Part shown: positions 10,376 through 17,162 of the stretch, piece by piece
How positions within the stretch are numbered: the stretch's first letter is position 1
Layout of the letters: each line of letters opens with the position of its first letter
Source: Firm-04 sp045617625
Lineage (GTDB): Bacteria; Bacillota; Clostridia; Oscillospirales; Ruminococcaceae
NCBI GenBank assembly: GCA_045617625.1
Contig: JAZLJA010000042.1
Span: forward strand, 1-51,977
Length of the DNA: 51,977 nt
Direction of reading: 5' to 3'
Translations under genes and position numbers: made by a program
The notes under the pieces: generated by a model
The model's input: the letters and a program-made list of their open reading frames with translations, nothing else
What the model was told of the DNA's origin: nothing
Database searches by the model: none

Positions 10376-11173
10376 GGTTTATCAGGTTTACCGAAATTAC
10401 TCGGTTTCGCAGGATTACTCAGATTACTTGGTTTACTCCCCTGTTCCCACGCGAAGCGCAATATAAGTTTTGGTCAAGTCTTTTCAAAAGCTTGCATGGT
10501 TGTGTTATTTGGTTTACTAGGGTTACTCGGTAATCTCGGTTTACTCGCGTTACTCCCCTGTCGTTCTACCTCACGAAGCACAGCAAAAGTTTTCTTATGT
10601 TACTAGGTTTACTCGGTAATCTCAGTTTACTTGTGTTACTCCCCTGCTGTTCTACCTCGCGAAGCGCGGCAAAAGTTTTTTGTGTTACTGGGTTTACTCG
10701 GTAATCTCGGTTTACTTGTTCTACTCCCCCGCTCCGTTCTTTATCTTCTCTTGTTATTGAGAGGAATGGGATTGCTGAATCGTGTTATTCGGTTTACTAG
10801 GGTTACTCGGCAATCTCGGTTTACTTGTGTTACTCCCCTGTCGTTCTACCTCTCGAAGCGCAGCAAAAGTTTCTTTGTGTTACTGGGTTTACTCGGTAAT
10901 CTCGGTTTACTTGTCTTACTCCCCCACTCCGTTCTTTATCTTCTCTTGTTATTGAGAGGAATGGGATTGCAGAATTGCGTTATTCGGTTTACTAGGGTTA
11001 CTTGGTAATCTCGGTTTACTTGCGTTACTCCCCCCCTGTCGTTCTACCTCTCGAAGCGCAGCAAAAGTTTCTTTGTGTTACTGGGTTTACTCGGTAAACC
11101 CGATAAACAAGCGTGATGCGGTTTCCCGAATCAGCGCGGTTTACCTGCCTGTTTCAGTAAACTCGGTAAACTC
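10376..11173. repeat. Nonamer array (consensus GGTTTACTC), putative centromere
   Basis: There are nine blocks of tandem, in-phase 9-mers: 10376-10438, 10502-10555, 10597-10641, 10682-10726, 10782-10835, 10877-10921, 10977-11030, 11075-11110 and 11138-11173, about 48 units by hand count. A typical block reads GTGTTACTG, GGTTTACTC, GGTAATCTC, GGTTTACTT, GTGTTACTC. The last two blocks include inverted units (GGTAAACCC, AGTAAACTC). Spacers alternate between a 40-44 bp type (TCGTTCTACCTCTCGAAGCG...) and a 55 bp type (CTCCGTTCTTTATC...). This gives a 195-198 bp higher-order repeat from 10681. Contiguous short repeats just upstream of parA are the layout of centromeres bound by ribbon-helix-helix ParB proteins. 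That assignment is inference; the repeats are directly visible. Confidence 0.85.
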
Positions 11174-11185
11174 ACCCGAAAATCC

Positions 11186-11214
11186 TTGACTTTTTCCGCA
11201 TTCTATGCTAAAAT
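11186..11214 (+). promoter_or_regulatory. parA promoter
   Basis: TTGACT (11186-11191) and TAAAAT (11209-11214) with 17-bp spacing. The predicted transcript start is near 11221. The last nonamer block ends at 11173, 12 bp upstream of the -35, so a protein spreading on the nonamers would be well placed to autoregulate the par operon. Confidence 0.8.
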
Positions 11215-11253
11215 ACTATCATGCCCCCATCTTGCAAAAAGGAGCGATTCACC

Positions 11254-12024
11254 GTGAAGAAAACCAAAATTTTTGCGTTCGTCAACCAGAAAGGCGGCGT
11301 CGCAAAAACCACATCCTGCTTAAACGTCGGTGCTGCGCTCGCCGCGCTCGGCAAAAAAGTTCTCCTCGTTGACCTCGATGCGCAGGGGAGTCTCACAAAA
11401 TCCGTCGGCGTTATGCATATCCCGGAAGAAACCCCGACCATCTGCGAAGTTCTGAAAAGTCAAGCAGATGCAAGCGAAACTATCCAATCTCTCGAACATT
11501 TCGATATTCTCCCTGCCGATATCCGCCTCTCAGGCTGCGAAATCGAGCTGATTTCCGCCGCGGGCAGAGACTTCATCCTCAAGGAAGCTCTCGAACCCGT
11601 CGCGAAAAAATATGACTACATCCTCATCGACTGCTCGCCGAGCCTCAATATCCTGACGCTCATGGCTCTCACGGCATCCACGGGCATCATTTTGCCTGTT
11701 GCAGCGCAGTATATGCCGCTCGACGGCGTGAATCAGCTGCTGCAAACGCTCGATGTCGTCAAAAAGCGCATGAATCCGCAGCTCAAGATCGCGGGCGTCA
11801 TCATCACGCTTTACGACAGCAGACGCGGTCTGGACAAGTCGATCGTCGAAGCCATTCAGGCGAAATTCCCGAAAGAAATCTTCGCGGACATGGTCAAATA
11901 TAACAGTAAAGTCGCGGAATCTGCGGCTTATGGAAAATCCGTTATCGACTACGCGCCGAACAGCGTGGGGGCGGAGGCATACACCTCGATCGCCCGCGAG
12001 CTGGTTCGCAGGGAGGAAAAATAA
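11254..12024 (+). CDS. parA: ParA-type partition ATPase
   Basis: 256 residues. The GTG start at 11254 is preferred because AAAGGAG sits 9 nt upstream; an in-frame ATG at 11221 would be essentially leaderless. The deviant Walker A box is KGGVAKTT (residues 13-20 or so), with Ala where most ParA proteins have Gly but both signature lysines kept. VLLVDLDAQGSLT and YILIDCSPSL supply the Walker A' and B regions. There is no N-terminal helix-turn-helix, so this is the short Soj/type Ib form that relies on a separate DNA-binding partner. It overlaps the next gene by one base (TAATG), which indicates translational coupling. Expected role: ATP-driven movement of the nonamer-bound ParB-like protein during segregation. 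Confidence 0.92.
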   Translation: MKKTKIFAFVNQKGGVAKTTSCLNVGAALAALGKKVLLVDLDAQGSLTKSVGVMHIPEETPTICEVLKSQADASETIQSLEHFDILPADIRLSGCEIELISAAGRDFILKEALEPVAKKYDYILIDCSPSLNILTLMALTASTGIILPVAAQYMPLDGVNQLLQTLDVVKKRMNPQLKIAGVIITLYDSRRGLDKSIVEAIQAKFPKEIFADMVKYNSKVAESAAYGKSVIDYAPNSVGAEAYTSIARELVRREEK

Positions 12025-12416
12025 TGGCTTTCAAATTGGAAAACAACCCGCTGTTCCAGGCAGAGCAGCCGAAAAACGAGACGCCGAAAGCCCCGAAAAA
12101 GCAGGGGAGTGCGAAAAAAAACGGCAAAAAGGATACAGCCGCGGAAGTGACAGCGGAGAAGCCCAAGACGGCGGAAACCGCTGTGCAGAAGCCGAAAAAA
12201 GGCAGATCTGCTGATGTTTCGCAGCAGCGTGAAGCAGCGGAATATGTGCGGGCGACGTTCATTGTGCGGCGTGATTTGCTGGAAACACTGAAAGACTATG
12301 CATTCACGGAGCGCGAGGACATCAAGACAGTTATCAATGAAATTCTCGAAGATGCGTTAGAATCGGTAAAAGCGGAATATGCCGCAAGTGGAAAAACGCT
12401 GATATCGAGGAAGTAA
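12024..12416 (+). CDS. Ribbon-helix-helix ParB-like centromere-binding protein
   Basis: 130 residues. The first 75 or so are Lys/Ala/Pro-rich and probably disordered. The C-terminal part fits a ribbon-helix-helix fold: a strand near VRATFIVRRDLLETLK, helix A through KDYAFTER, then helix B in EDIKTVINEILEDALESV. A basic flexible tail plus an RHH domain, encoded directly after parA, is the usual arrangement of small ParB/omega/ParG-type partners, whose tails stimulate the ATPase. It would be the candidate reader of the 9-mer repeats upstream of parA. The fold is judged by eye and no profile search was run. Its stop codon lies inside a 14-bp inverted repeat built from nonamers. Confidence 0.72.
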   Translation: MAFKLENNPLFQAEQPKNETPKAPKKQGSAKKNGKKDTAAEVTAEKPKTAETAVQKPKKGRSADVSQQREAAEYVRATFIVRRDLLETLKDYAFTEREDIKTVINEILEDALESVKAEYAASGKTLISRK

Positions 12417-12473
12417 ACCGAGATTACCCGATAATCTCGGTTTACTCATGTTATCAGGTAAACCAGGTAAACT
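12411..12473. repeat. Satellite nonamer block S1, includes a 14-bp inverted repeat
   Basis: Seven in-phase 9-mers of the GGTTTACTC family in mixed orientation (AAGTAAACC, GAGATTACC, CGATAATCT, CGGTTTACT, CATGTTATC, AGGTAAACC, AGGTAAACT). Positions 12413-12426 and 12432-12445 form a perfect 14-bp inverted repeat with a 5-nt loop, overlapping the stop codon of the RHH gene. It could act as a binding site, as an RNA hairpin, or both. No U-run follows, so it is a poor intrinsic terminator. Confidence 0.75.
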
Positions 12474-12486
12474 TTCGCCCCGTCAC

Positions 12487-12537
12487 AAAAGTTTTGCTTC
12501 CGCAAGAGGGGAGCCTTCTTCAAAAGCTTGCAGGGGC
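12487..12537. repeat. Dispersed AAAGTTTTGCT...TTCAAAAGCTTGCAGGG element, copy 1
   Basis: An intergenic repeat with conserved ends (CAAAAGTTTTGCT and CTTCAAAAGCTTGCAGGG) and a variable centre. A related copy lies at 14222-14302, and a weaker one at 10465-10500. Function unknown. Confidence 0.5.
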
Positions 12538-12645
12538 GGAGTACAGCATCCCTCGCCGCGCTCTGCGGAGCGCACCATTGATATGACAGCCGCTTATATC
12601 AAGGGATTCCAACCACAGACACTTTTACGAAAGGAGCATCTCACC

Positions 12646-14130
12646 GTGTCAGACAAACAAGACGGCTCCAAAACAGAATATGCCGAACTTCTTGCGCAAG
12701 CCGTCGGCGAACTTCAACAAACACAGGCGAACCTCAAACTCACTCGCCCCGAACTCGACGTGCTTGAATTCTTCAATAAATATACCGCCGATTTCCACAC
12801 CGTTCAGGCCGGCAACCTCCTCCAGAGCGTCCAGATCCAAATCGGTAACATGATCTACATTCACCAATTCAAAGATGAATGTATCTTCCTCAGCACCCCC
12901 GAAAATCGTTACAGCCTCGTCTGCGAGCTTGCCCGCACCGACTGCGCCGAGCTCAACATCCGACCGGCACCAAACGCTTTCGCATCCCTGATGCAAAAAC
13001 AGCTCCCGACCCTCGGTGAATTGTTTGAAGTCGTTGACTGCAACTCGATTCTCCACTATCTGCGCAATAAAAAAGAGGCTTCCAAAAAATATCGCACCGC
13101 CTCGCAGGCTGATACCGACCGCACCATCCTGCCCGATTACCTCGCCATTTTGACCAACAAAAACTATCAGAATTCCCTCTCCCTTTATCAGAACGGCAAC
13201 GCCTATCTCCAGCCGATCATCACCACGCGCGGCTTGCGATTCAGCAACGGCAGAATGTATTTCGACGGCGAGATCGAGGAAATTTCGGAAGTTCAGCTTC
13301 AAGACCTTATCACACAGGAGGGCATCGAATCCATCGACCTGCCCCTTTTGCAGGTGTTCTATTCCATTATTTTACGTAAATTCGAGCAAAACAATTATCG
13401 CACACTGAATGAATTTATCACCGTTTATGTGCCCGATTTAGCAGAAGCAATCGGATTGCAGCGCAACCTCAACGAGAAAAACCTCAATGTGCTTATCGAC
13501 AAAATCAAGGGTTTCCATAACATCGTCGGCGTGATGCACGGCAAACGCGGCGAACGCGAAACTCGCTCGCTGTTCCCTGTGCTGAACTTTGAAGGTTACG
13601 ATTCCAAGAAAAACACGATCGCATTCAGCTCGCCTTATATGAATCTCATCATCTCCACGGTGTATAAAATCGCGGTGACAAAGGCAAAAGAGGTGCATCA
13701 CATCAGCGCAAACAAGCCCGATGAATCACTTTCGGTGCAGCCGCTGCCTGCGTATTCGTTCATGGTGAATGCGGCGATTGCAAAGGCGAAGAATAAGATC
13801 GCGGTGGAAAATGTCATGATTATCGTGAAGCTGATCGAGCAGTGCGGCGACCATTTGCCGCATATCAGCGCAACAACGATCATTGAACGAAATCCGCAGT
13901 TCCGTGCCCGATTGGAACATTCCAAGAACCCGACAACCGATTTGAAACGGATTTTCTCGCAAACATGGGAATATCTGCACGTATATACGCGGCTGGAGGA
14001 GTGCTATGAGGGGCTGAAGTTCCCCGATCCGAATGATAAGGCATATCTGCCGACGGCAACAACGCTTTCGCAGATGGTGTTCAAGTTTCCGCATCACGGG
14101 AAGAAAGCCGTGCCTGCGCAGCATTCGTGA
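12646..14130 (+). CDS. Candidate replication initiator protein
   Basis: 494 residues from a GTG at 12646, chosen for the AAAGGAG 9 nt upstream; the longer open frame back to 12448 runs through repeats. I do not recognise the family with certainty. The sequence is soluble and mixed alpha/beta. The central part (YRTLNEFITVYVPDLAEAIG, then EKNLNVLIDKIKGF) could be a winged-helix pair, and the C-terminal part is helical and basic. The call rests mainly on context: it lies between a par operon and an iteron cluster, followed by a primase-helicase, the place where plasmid initiators usually sit. Alternatives are a partition accessory protein or a phage-type protein of unknown role. Confidence 0.45.
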   Translation: MSDKQDGSKTEYAELLAQAVGELQQTQANLKLTRPELDVLEFFNKYTADFHTVQAGNLLQSVQIQIGNMIYIHQFKDECIFLSTPENRYSLVCELARTDCAELNIRPAPNAFASLMQKQLPTLGELFEVVDCNSILHYLRNKKEASKKYRTASQADTDRTILPDYLAILTNKNYQNSLSLYQNGNAYLQPIITTRGLRFSNGRMYFDGEIEEISEVQLQDLITQEGIESIDLPLLQVFYSIILRKFEQNNYRTLNEFITVYVPDLAEAIGLQRNLNEKNLNVLIDKIKGFHNIVGVMHGKRGERETRSLFPVLNFEGYDSKKNTIAFSSPYMNLIISTVYKIAVTKAKEVHHISANKPDESLSVQPLPAYSFMVNAAIAKAKNKIAVENVMIIVKLIEQCGDHLPHISATTIIERNPQFRARLEHSKNPTTDLKRIFSQTWEYLHVYTRLEECYEGLKFPDPNDKAYLPTATTLSQMVFKFPHHGKKAVPAQHS

Positions 14131-14133
14131 AAG

Positions 14134-14221
14134 ATGTGCTGCGGCGCATAGGAAATGGGGGCACTGCCCCCAAACCCTTTCCAAATGGATACTATCCCAT
14201 TATGTAAACGACGCCCATAAT
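14134..14221. repeat. Dispersed post-stop intergenic element, copy 1
   Basis: It begins just after the initiator-like gene with a TGCTGCGGCGCAT-type segment and contains GGATACTATCCCATTAT followed by an ACGACGCCCATAAT-type end. Two better-conserved relatives occur at 16856-16944 and 36924-37006, each starting within a few bases of a plus-strand stop codon. The core GGGATACTATCCC is a near-palindrome. Confidence 0.6.
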
Positions 14222-14302
14222 AAAAGTTTTGCTCCCTGAATACGAAGTATTCAGTGAATACGATGTATTCAGGGGAGCTTTCTTCAAAAGCTTGCAGAGA
14301 CA
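14222..14302. repeat. Dispersed AAAAGTTTTG...CAAAAGCTTGCAG element, copy 2, with tandem palindromes
   Basis: Its ends match the 12487-12537 copy. Its centre differs: two adjacent palindromes, CTGAATACGAAGTATTCAG (14236-14254) and TGAATACGATGTATTCA (14255-14271), enclosed by a larger inverted repeat GCTCCCTGAATAC / GTATTCAGGGGAGC. The variable centre between constant ends suggests insertion or expansion inside a repeat. Confidence 0.55.
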
Positions 14303-14375
14303 GCGTCCCCCGTCCAAATAAAACAGGAGGGCAGGGGAGTATCAAAATCCCGAAGCAGCGACAAATCCGATGATT

Positions 14376-14438
14376 GAGTAAACCGATATTACCGAGTAAA
14401 CCCAGTAACATGAGTTTATTGGGTAATATGGGTAAACC
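14376..14438. repeat. Satellite nonamer block S2
   Basis: Seven in-phase units: GAGTAAACC, GATATTACC, GAGTAAACC, CAGTAACAT, GAGTTTATT, GGGTAATAT, GGGTAAACC. GAGTAAACC is the exact reverse complement of the main-array consensus GGTTTACTC, so this block is mostly inverted relative to the array near parA. It lies about 90 bp before the iterons. Confidence 0.8.
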
Positions 14439-14530
14439 CGAAACAGAACAAAATAGGATATCTGACATCTGCGCGATGCGAGCGTGAAAAGCACACCCAA
14501 AAAAGATACATCGCCGCAGAAAAATCCATT

Positions 14531-14662
14531 TAGCACTTAACCGCAATTTGGGAGATCAAAATTGCGGTTAAGTGCTAAGCAAATTGCGGTTATCTGCTAC
14601 GAAATTGCGGTTATCTGCTCTAAAAATGCGGTTATCTGCTACAAAATTGCGGTTAAGTGCTA
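14531..14662. repeat. Iteron cluster, five direct copies plus one inverted
   Basis: The 19-bp unit AAATTGCGGTTAWSTGCTA occurs inverted at 14531-14549 and direct at 14559-14577, 14581-14599, 14602-14620, 14623-14641 and 14644-14662. Start-to-start distances are 22, 21, 21 and 21 bp, two helical turns, so an initiator would bind one DNA face. There are two variants: outer copies end TTAAGTGCTA and the three inner ones TTATCTGCT(A), giving the order A-inverted, A, B, B, B, A. Evenly phased repeats next to an AT-rich tract are the hallmark of iteron origins. Confidence 0.88.
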
Positions 14663-14750
14663 AATGGGGTATCTCGTTTTTTGTGCATCTGCTAAGTTTT
14701 CGGGGTGGAAAAATCACTCTAATACTTTAGTATTTTAATACTTTATTCGC
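14531..14750. other. Putative replication origin
   Basis: The iteron cluster is followed within about 60 bp by an AT-rich stretch with repeated AATACTTT (14719-14748), a plausible unwinding element. A primase-helicase gene begins 130 bp further on and the candidate initiator gene ends 400 bp before. Origin function is inferred from this layout. Confidence 0.65.
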
Positions 14751-14755
14751 GAAAC

Positions 14756-14779
14756 GCCTTTCGGCAAAAACCGAAAGGC
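14756..14779. repeat. Perfect 9-bp inverted repeat
   Basis: GCCTTTCGG and CCGAAAGGC around a CAAAAA loop. There is no U-run, so termination is unlikely. It may be an origin hairpin or a leader structure of the primase-helicase mRNA. Confidence 0.55.
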
Positions 14780-14878
14780 ATTTCGGCAGGGGAACGATCA
14801 TCGTGCCGACGGCGTTGACAGTGTCTTGCAAGCGAGACACAACGCAGTCGGCGAAACACCATTTTTCGGAGGTCAAAA

Positions 14879-16855
14879 ATGGCTGATACAGAATTACTGA
14901 AAATCCGCCTGGAAGAATACGTATCGCACATCACGAAAAAAGACAGGGACGGCGCACACTGGCATTGTCCGCTGTGCGGCTCGGGGGCGAAAGGCACGCC
15001 CGATTCGGACGGCGCGTTTTCGCTGTTCGGGGAAAATCATGAACTGTGGCACTGCTTTTCGTGCGGCAAGTCGGGCGATATATTTACACTCATCGGAGAG
15101 ATCGAGGGCTTGCAGACATTTCACGAGCAGATCGCGTTTGCAAAGCAGTTTTTCGGTGATATCACACCGCCGCCTGTGCAGAAACAAAGATCACAACCGC
15201 AGAAGCACACGCAGCACGATTTCAAAGCTTATCTTTCCGCCTGCGCCGATGCCGTCGGGCAAACCGATTACTGGACATCGGTGCGCGGATTTTCGGATGC
15301 GACCGTCAAACGCTTTCATCTCGGATTCGATGCCGCAAAGCGTGCCGTCACCATTCCTTACGACGAGGCAGGCAGCTATTTCATCACACGCAGCGTTTCG
15401 GAAAAACAGTTCCGCAAACCGAAAGCCGATGCAGCAGGGGAGGAGCCGATCTTTCACCGCGCCGCCCTCTACGGAACAAAACCCGTGTTTCTCTGCGAAT
15501 CGCCCATCGACGCGATCTCGGTCATGGCGGCAGGCGATTTTCAGGCGGTATCCCTCGGCGGCACGGGCTATCGGAAACTGCTTTCGCTGCTCGATAAAAA
15601 ACCGTTCTCCGCACCGCTCATTCTTTGCTTTGACTGCGACACCGCAGGCGAAACCGCATCTGCAAATCTGGCGCGGGAACTGATCGCAAAAGGCGGCGTC
15701 GCGTTCACGACGGCACAGTTTTCGCTCGATGCATACCCCGAATCTTTCCGCAAAGACTGCAACGATTTTCTTAGGGGCAATGCGGCACAATTCGCCGCCG
15801 ATCTGCAATCGAATGTTGATGCCGTGCTGACGCTTGACATCGCCGCACGCAGCGAGACTGATGCCGAACTCTCGGCACATTCGGCAGCCGGCAGACTTCC
15901 CGCATTCCTGACCGAGATCCATACCCCGCAAAACGAAGCTGTCAAAACAGGATTTGCAAATCTCGATGAGGTGCTGGACGGCGGACTGTATGCAGGGCTG
16001 ATGATTCTGGGCGCGATTTCGAGTCTCGGCAAAACATCGCTTCTGGTGCAGCTTGCCGATCAGATCGCCGCGCAGGGCACGGATGTTTTGTATTTCAGCC
16101 TTGAAATGTCTGCATCCGAGCTGATGGCAAAATCCATTTCGCGCCTGACCTATCAGATCAGCGGAAAGAATACGTCATCGGCAAAAACCGCCCGCGATCT
16201 GATGGTGGCAAGCCGCTATCGGAATTATACGGCATCGGAATCGGAACTGATTGACAAAGCCGTGAATGAATACCGCACACTTGCGCCGAACCTGTATTTT
16301 TATGAGGGCGTCGGCGATATCGGCGCGTGGGAGATTCGGGAGATCACGGAAAAACACATCAAACTGACGGGCAGGCGGCCTGTGGTGTGCGTGGATTATC
16401 TGCAAATTCTCGCACCCTATGAGATTCGTGCGACGGATAAGCAAAATGTCGATAAGGCGGTGCTGGAACTCAAACGCATGAGCCGCGATTTCAGTATTCC
16501 CGTGGTGGCGATCAGCTCGCTGAACCGTGCGTCGTATGCAGGGGAAACGACAATGGCATCGTTTAAGGAATCGGGCGCGATCGAGTACGGCTCGGATTTG
16601 CTGTTTGCTCTGCAGCCGCAGGGCATCGGGGAGAGCGCGGATGCGGTCAAGGCGGTGAACCGATGCAAAACACTGGCGGAACGTCTGGTGGAGCTGGTGG
16701 TGCTGAAGAATCGCAGCGGACGGACAGGTGCGAAAGTCGGGATGGTGTATCAGGCGAAGTATAATTGTTTTTCGGCGGATATCGAATATTGCAGGCGGAA
16801 TCTGGCGATTGCCGCAGAGGATGACGACGAAGTGTTCATGCCCGCAATGGAGTAA
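14879..16855 (+). CDS. DNA primase-helicase (CHC2 zinc finger, Toprim, DnaB-like RecA core)
   Basis: 658 residues; ATG with GGAGG 7 nt upstream. The N-terminal zinc finger has C30-x2-C33 and C59-x2-C62 (HWHCPLCG, WHCFSCGKSGD), as in DnaG-type primases. The Toprim region spans about 200-290 (CESPIDAISVMAAG, then LILCFDCDTAGE). The RecA-like helicase core starts near 350, with Walker A GAISSLGKTS (about 377-386), FSLEMSASEL, Walker B VCVDYLQIL and a VVAISSLNR motif. Fusing primase and replicative helicase in one chain is typical of plasmid, phage and integrative-element replication (T7 gp4-like) and not of bacterial chromosomes, which use separate DnaG and DnaB. It therefore supports a semi-autonomous replicon. 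Iterons lie on both sides of the gene. Confidence 0.9.
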   Translation: MADTELLKIRLEEYVSHITKKDRDGAHWHCPLCGSGAKGTPDSDGAFSLFGENHELWHCFSCGKSGDIFTLIGEIEGLQTFHEQIAFAKQFFGDITPPPVQKQRSQPQKHTQHDFKAYLSACADAVGQTDYWTSVRGFSDATVKRFHLGFDAAKRAVTIPYDEAGSYFITRSVSEKQFRKPKADAAGEEPIFHRAALYGTKPVFLCESPIDAISVMAAGDFQAVSLGGTGYRKLLSLLDKKPFSAPLILCFDCDTAGETASANLARELIAKGGVAFTTAQFSLDAYPESFRKDCNDFLRGNAAQFAADLQSNVDAVLTLDIAARSETDAELSAHSAAGRLPAFLTEIHTPQNEAVKTGFANLDEVLDGGLYAGLMILGAISSLGKTSLLVQLADQIAAQGTDVLYFSLEMSASELMAKSISRLTYQISGKNTSSAKTARDLMVASRYRNYTASESELIDKAVNEYRTLAPNLYFYEGVGDIGAWEIREITEKHIKLTGRRPVVCVDYLQILAPYEIRATDKQNVDKAVLELKRMSRDFSIPVVAISSLNRASYAGETTMASFKESGAIEYGSDLLFALQPQGIGESADAVKAVNRCKTLAERLVELVVLKNRSGRTGAKVGMVYQAKYNCFSADIEYCRRNLAIAAEDDDEVFMPAME

Positions 16856-16944
16856 ATGTGCCTGCGGCGATTTTGCTGAGGCTCTGCCCAAAACCATGCC
16901 ACAGGGATACTATCCCGTTATAAGCGGCTGTCATATCAAAAGTT
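16856..16944. repeat. Dispersed post-stop intergenic element, copy 2
   Basis: It starts 1 nt after the primase-helicase stop and reads TGCCTGCGGCG, then CAGGGATACTATCCCGTTA and TAAGCGGCTGTCATATCAAA. The last two segments are almost identical in the copy at 36924-37006. Confidence 0.7.
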
Positions 16945-16987
16945 TGCGGCGTTCGGAAACACGCTTTTCATCCAAAATAAGCAGGAA

Positions 16988-17016
16988 GGCAGAAACCTTA
17001 TGATGGGGTTTCTGCC
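16988..17016 (+). terminator. Possible terminator hairpin after the primase-helicase gene
   Basis: GGCAGAAACC (16988-16997) pairs perfectly with GGTTTCTGCC (17007-17016) around a 9-nt loop. Only GTTCTGGTT follows, so the U-tract is weak and efficiency is uncertain. Confidence 0.45.
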
Positions 17017-17098
17017 GTTCTGGTTATAGGGCACAGAGAGAAAATAAATTTCAGGGCAGGGAAAAACAAACTGCCGCATATCGCGGAGTGAAATGTGC

Positions 17099-17143
17099 GG
17101 TTTACTCGGTAAACCTGATAAACATAGTAATATTAGTAAACTT
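17099..17143. repeat. Satellite nonamer block S3
   Basis: Five in-phase units: GGTTTACTC, GGTAAACCT, GATAAACAT, AGTAATATT, AGTAAACTT. It is directly followed by the inverted iteron, the only place where the two repeat families touch. Confidence 0.75.
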
Positions 17144-17145
17144 AA

Positions 17146-17162
17146 CAGATAACCGCATTTTT
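17146..17162. repeat. Detached inverted iteron
   Basis: CAGATAACCGCATTTT is the reverse complement of the B-type iteron core (AAAATGCGGTTATCTG). It is followed by TTTAGCACTT, which matches the end of the A-type copy. Together with the main cluster at 14531-14662 it brackets the primase-helicase gene. Confidence 0.6.

Larger units (their letters stand above)
10072..11253. other. Divergent intergenic region between the giant LRR gene and parA
   Basis: About 1.2 kb with no credible gene. From left to right it holds the LRR gene leader and promoter, an AT-rich stretch to about 10370, the nonamer array, and the parA promoter. The Leu-rich open frames seen across 10325-11008 come from reading the nonamers and lack ribosome sites. 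Confidence 0.8.
14131..14878. other. Intergenic region containing putative replication origin
   Basis: 748 bp with no credible gene. In order it holds a dispersed repeat (14134-14221), two small tandem palindromes (14236-14271), satellite nonamers (14376-14438), the iteron cluster (14531-14662), an AT-rich stretch (14717-14748), a 9-bp-stem hairpin (14756-14779) and the ribosome site of the primase-helicase. No classical DnaA box (TTATNCACA) was noticed. Confidence 0.75.

Noticed and set aside
10325..11008. Leu-rich small open frames across the nonamer region
   Set aside because: They read 9-bp repeats as a 3-codon period (GLLGLLGNL), lack start signals, and are best explained by the DNA repeat.
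10376..11110. Possible CRISPR array
   Set aside because: Blocks of 36-63 bp are internally repetitive and not identical, the spacers fall into two recurring types, and no cas genes are near.
11221..11253. ATG start of parA at 11221
   Set aside because: It coincides with the expected transcript start and has no SD; GTG 11254 has AAAGGAG at good spacing.
12448..12645. 66-codon N-terminal extension of the initiator-like protein
   Set aside because: It reads through the nonamer and dispersed repeats; the GTG at 12646 has the ribosome site.
14756..14779. Hairpin as an intrinsic terminator
   Set aside because: No U-run follows, and the next gene starts 100 bp later on the same strand.
14881..16855. 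Chromosomal DnaB helicase
   Set aside because: The fused CHC2 zinc finger and Toprim region make it a primase-helicase of the plasmid or phage kind.
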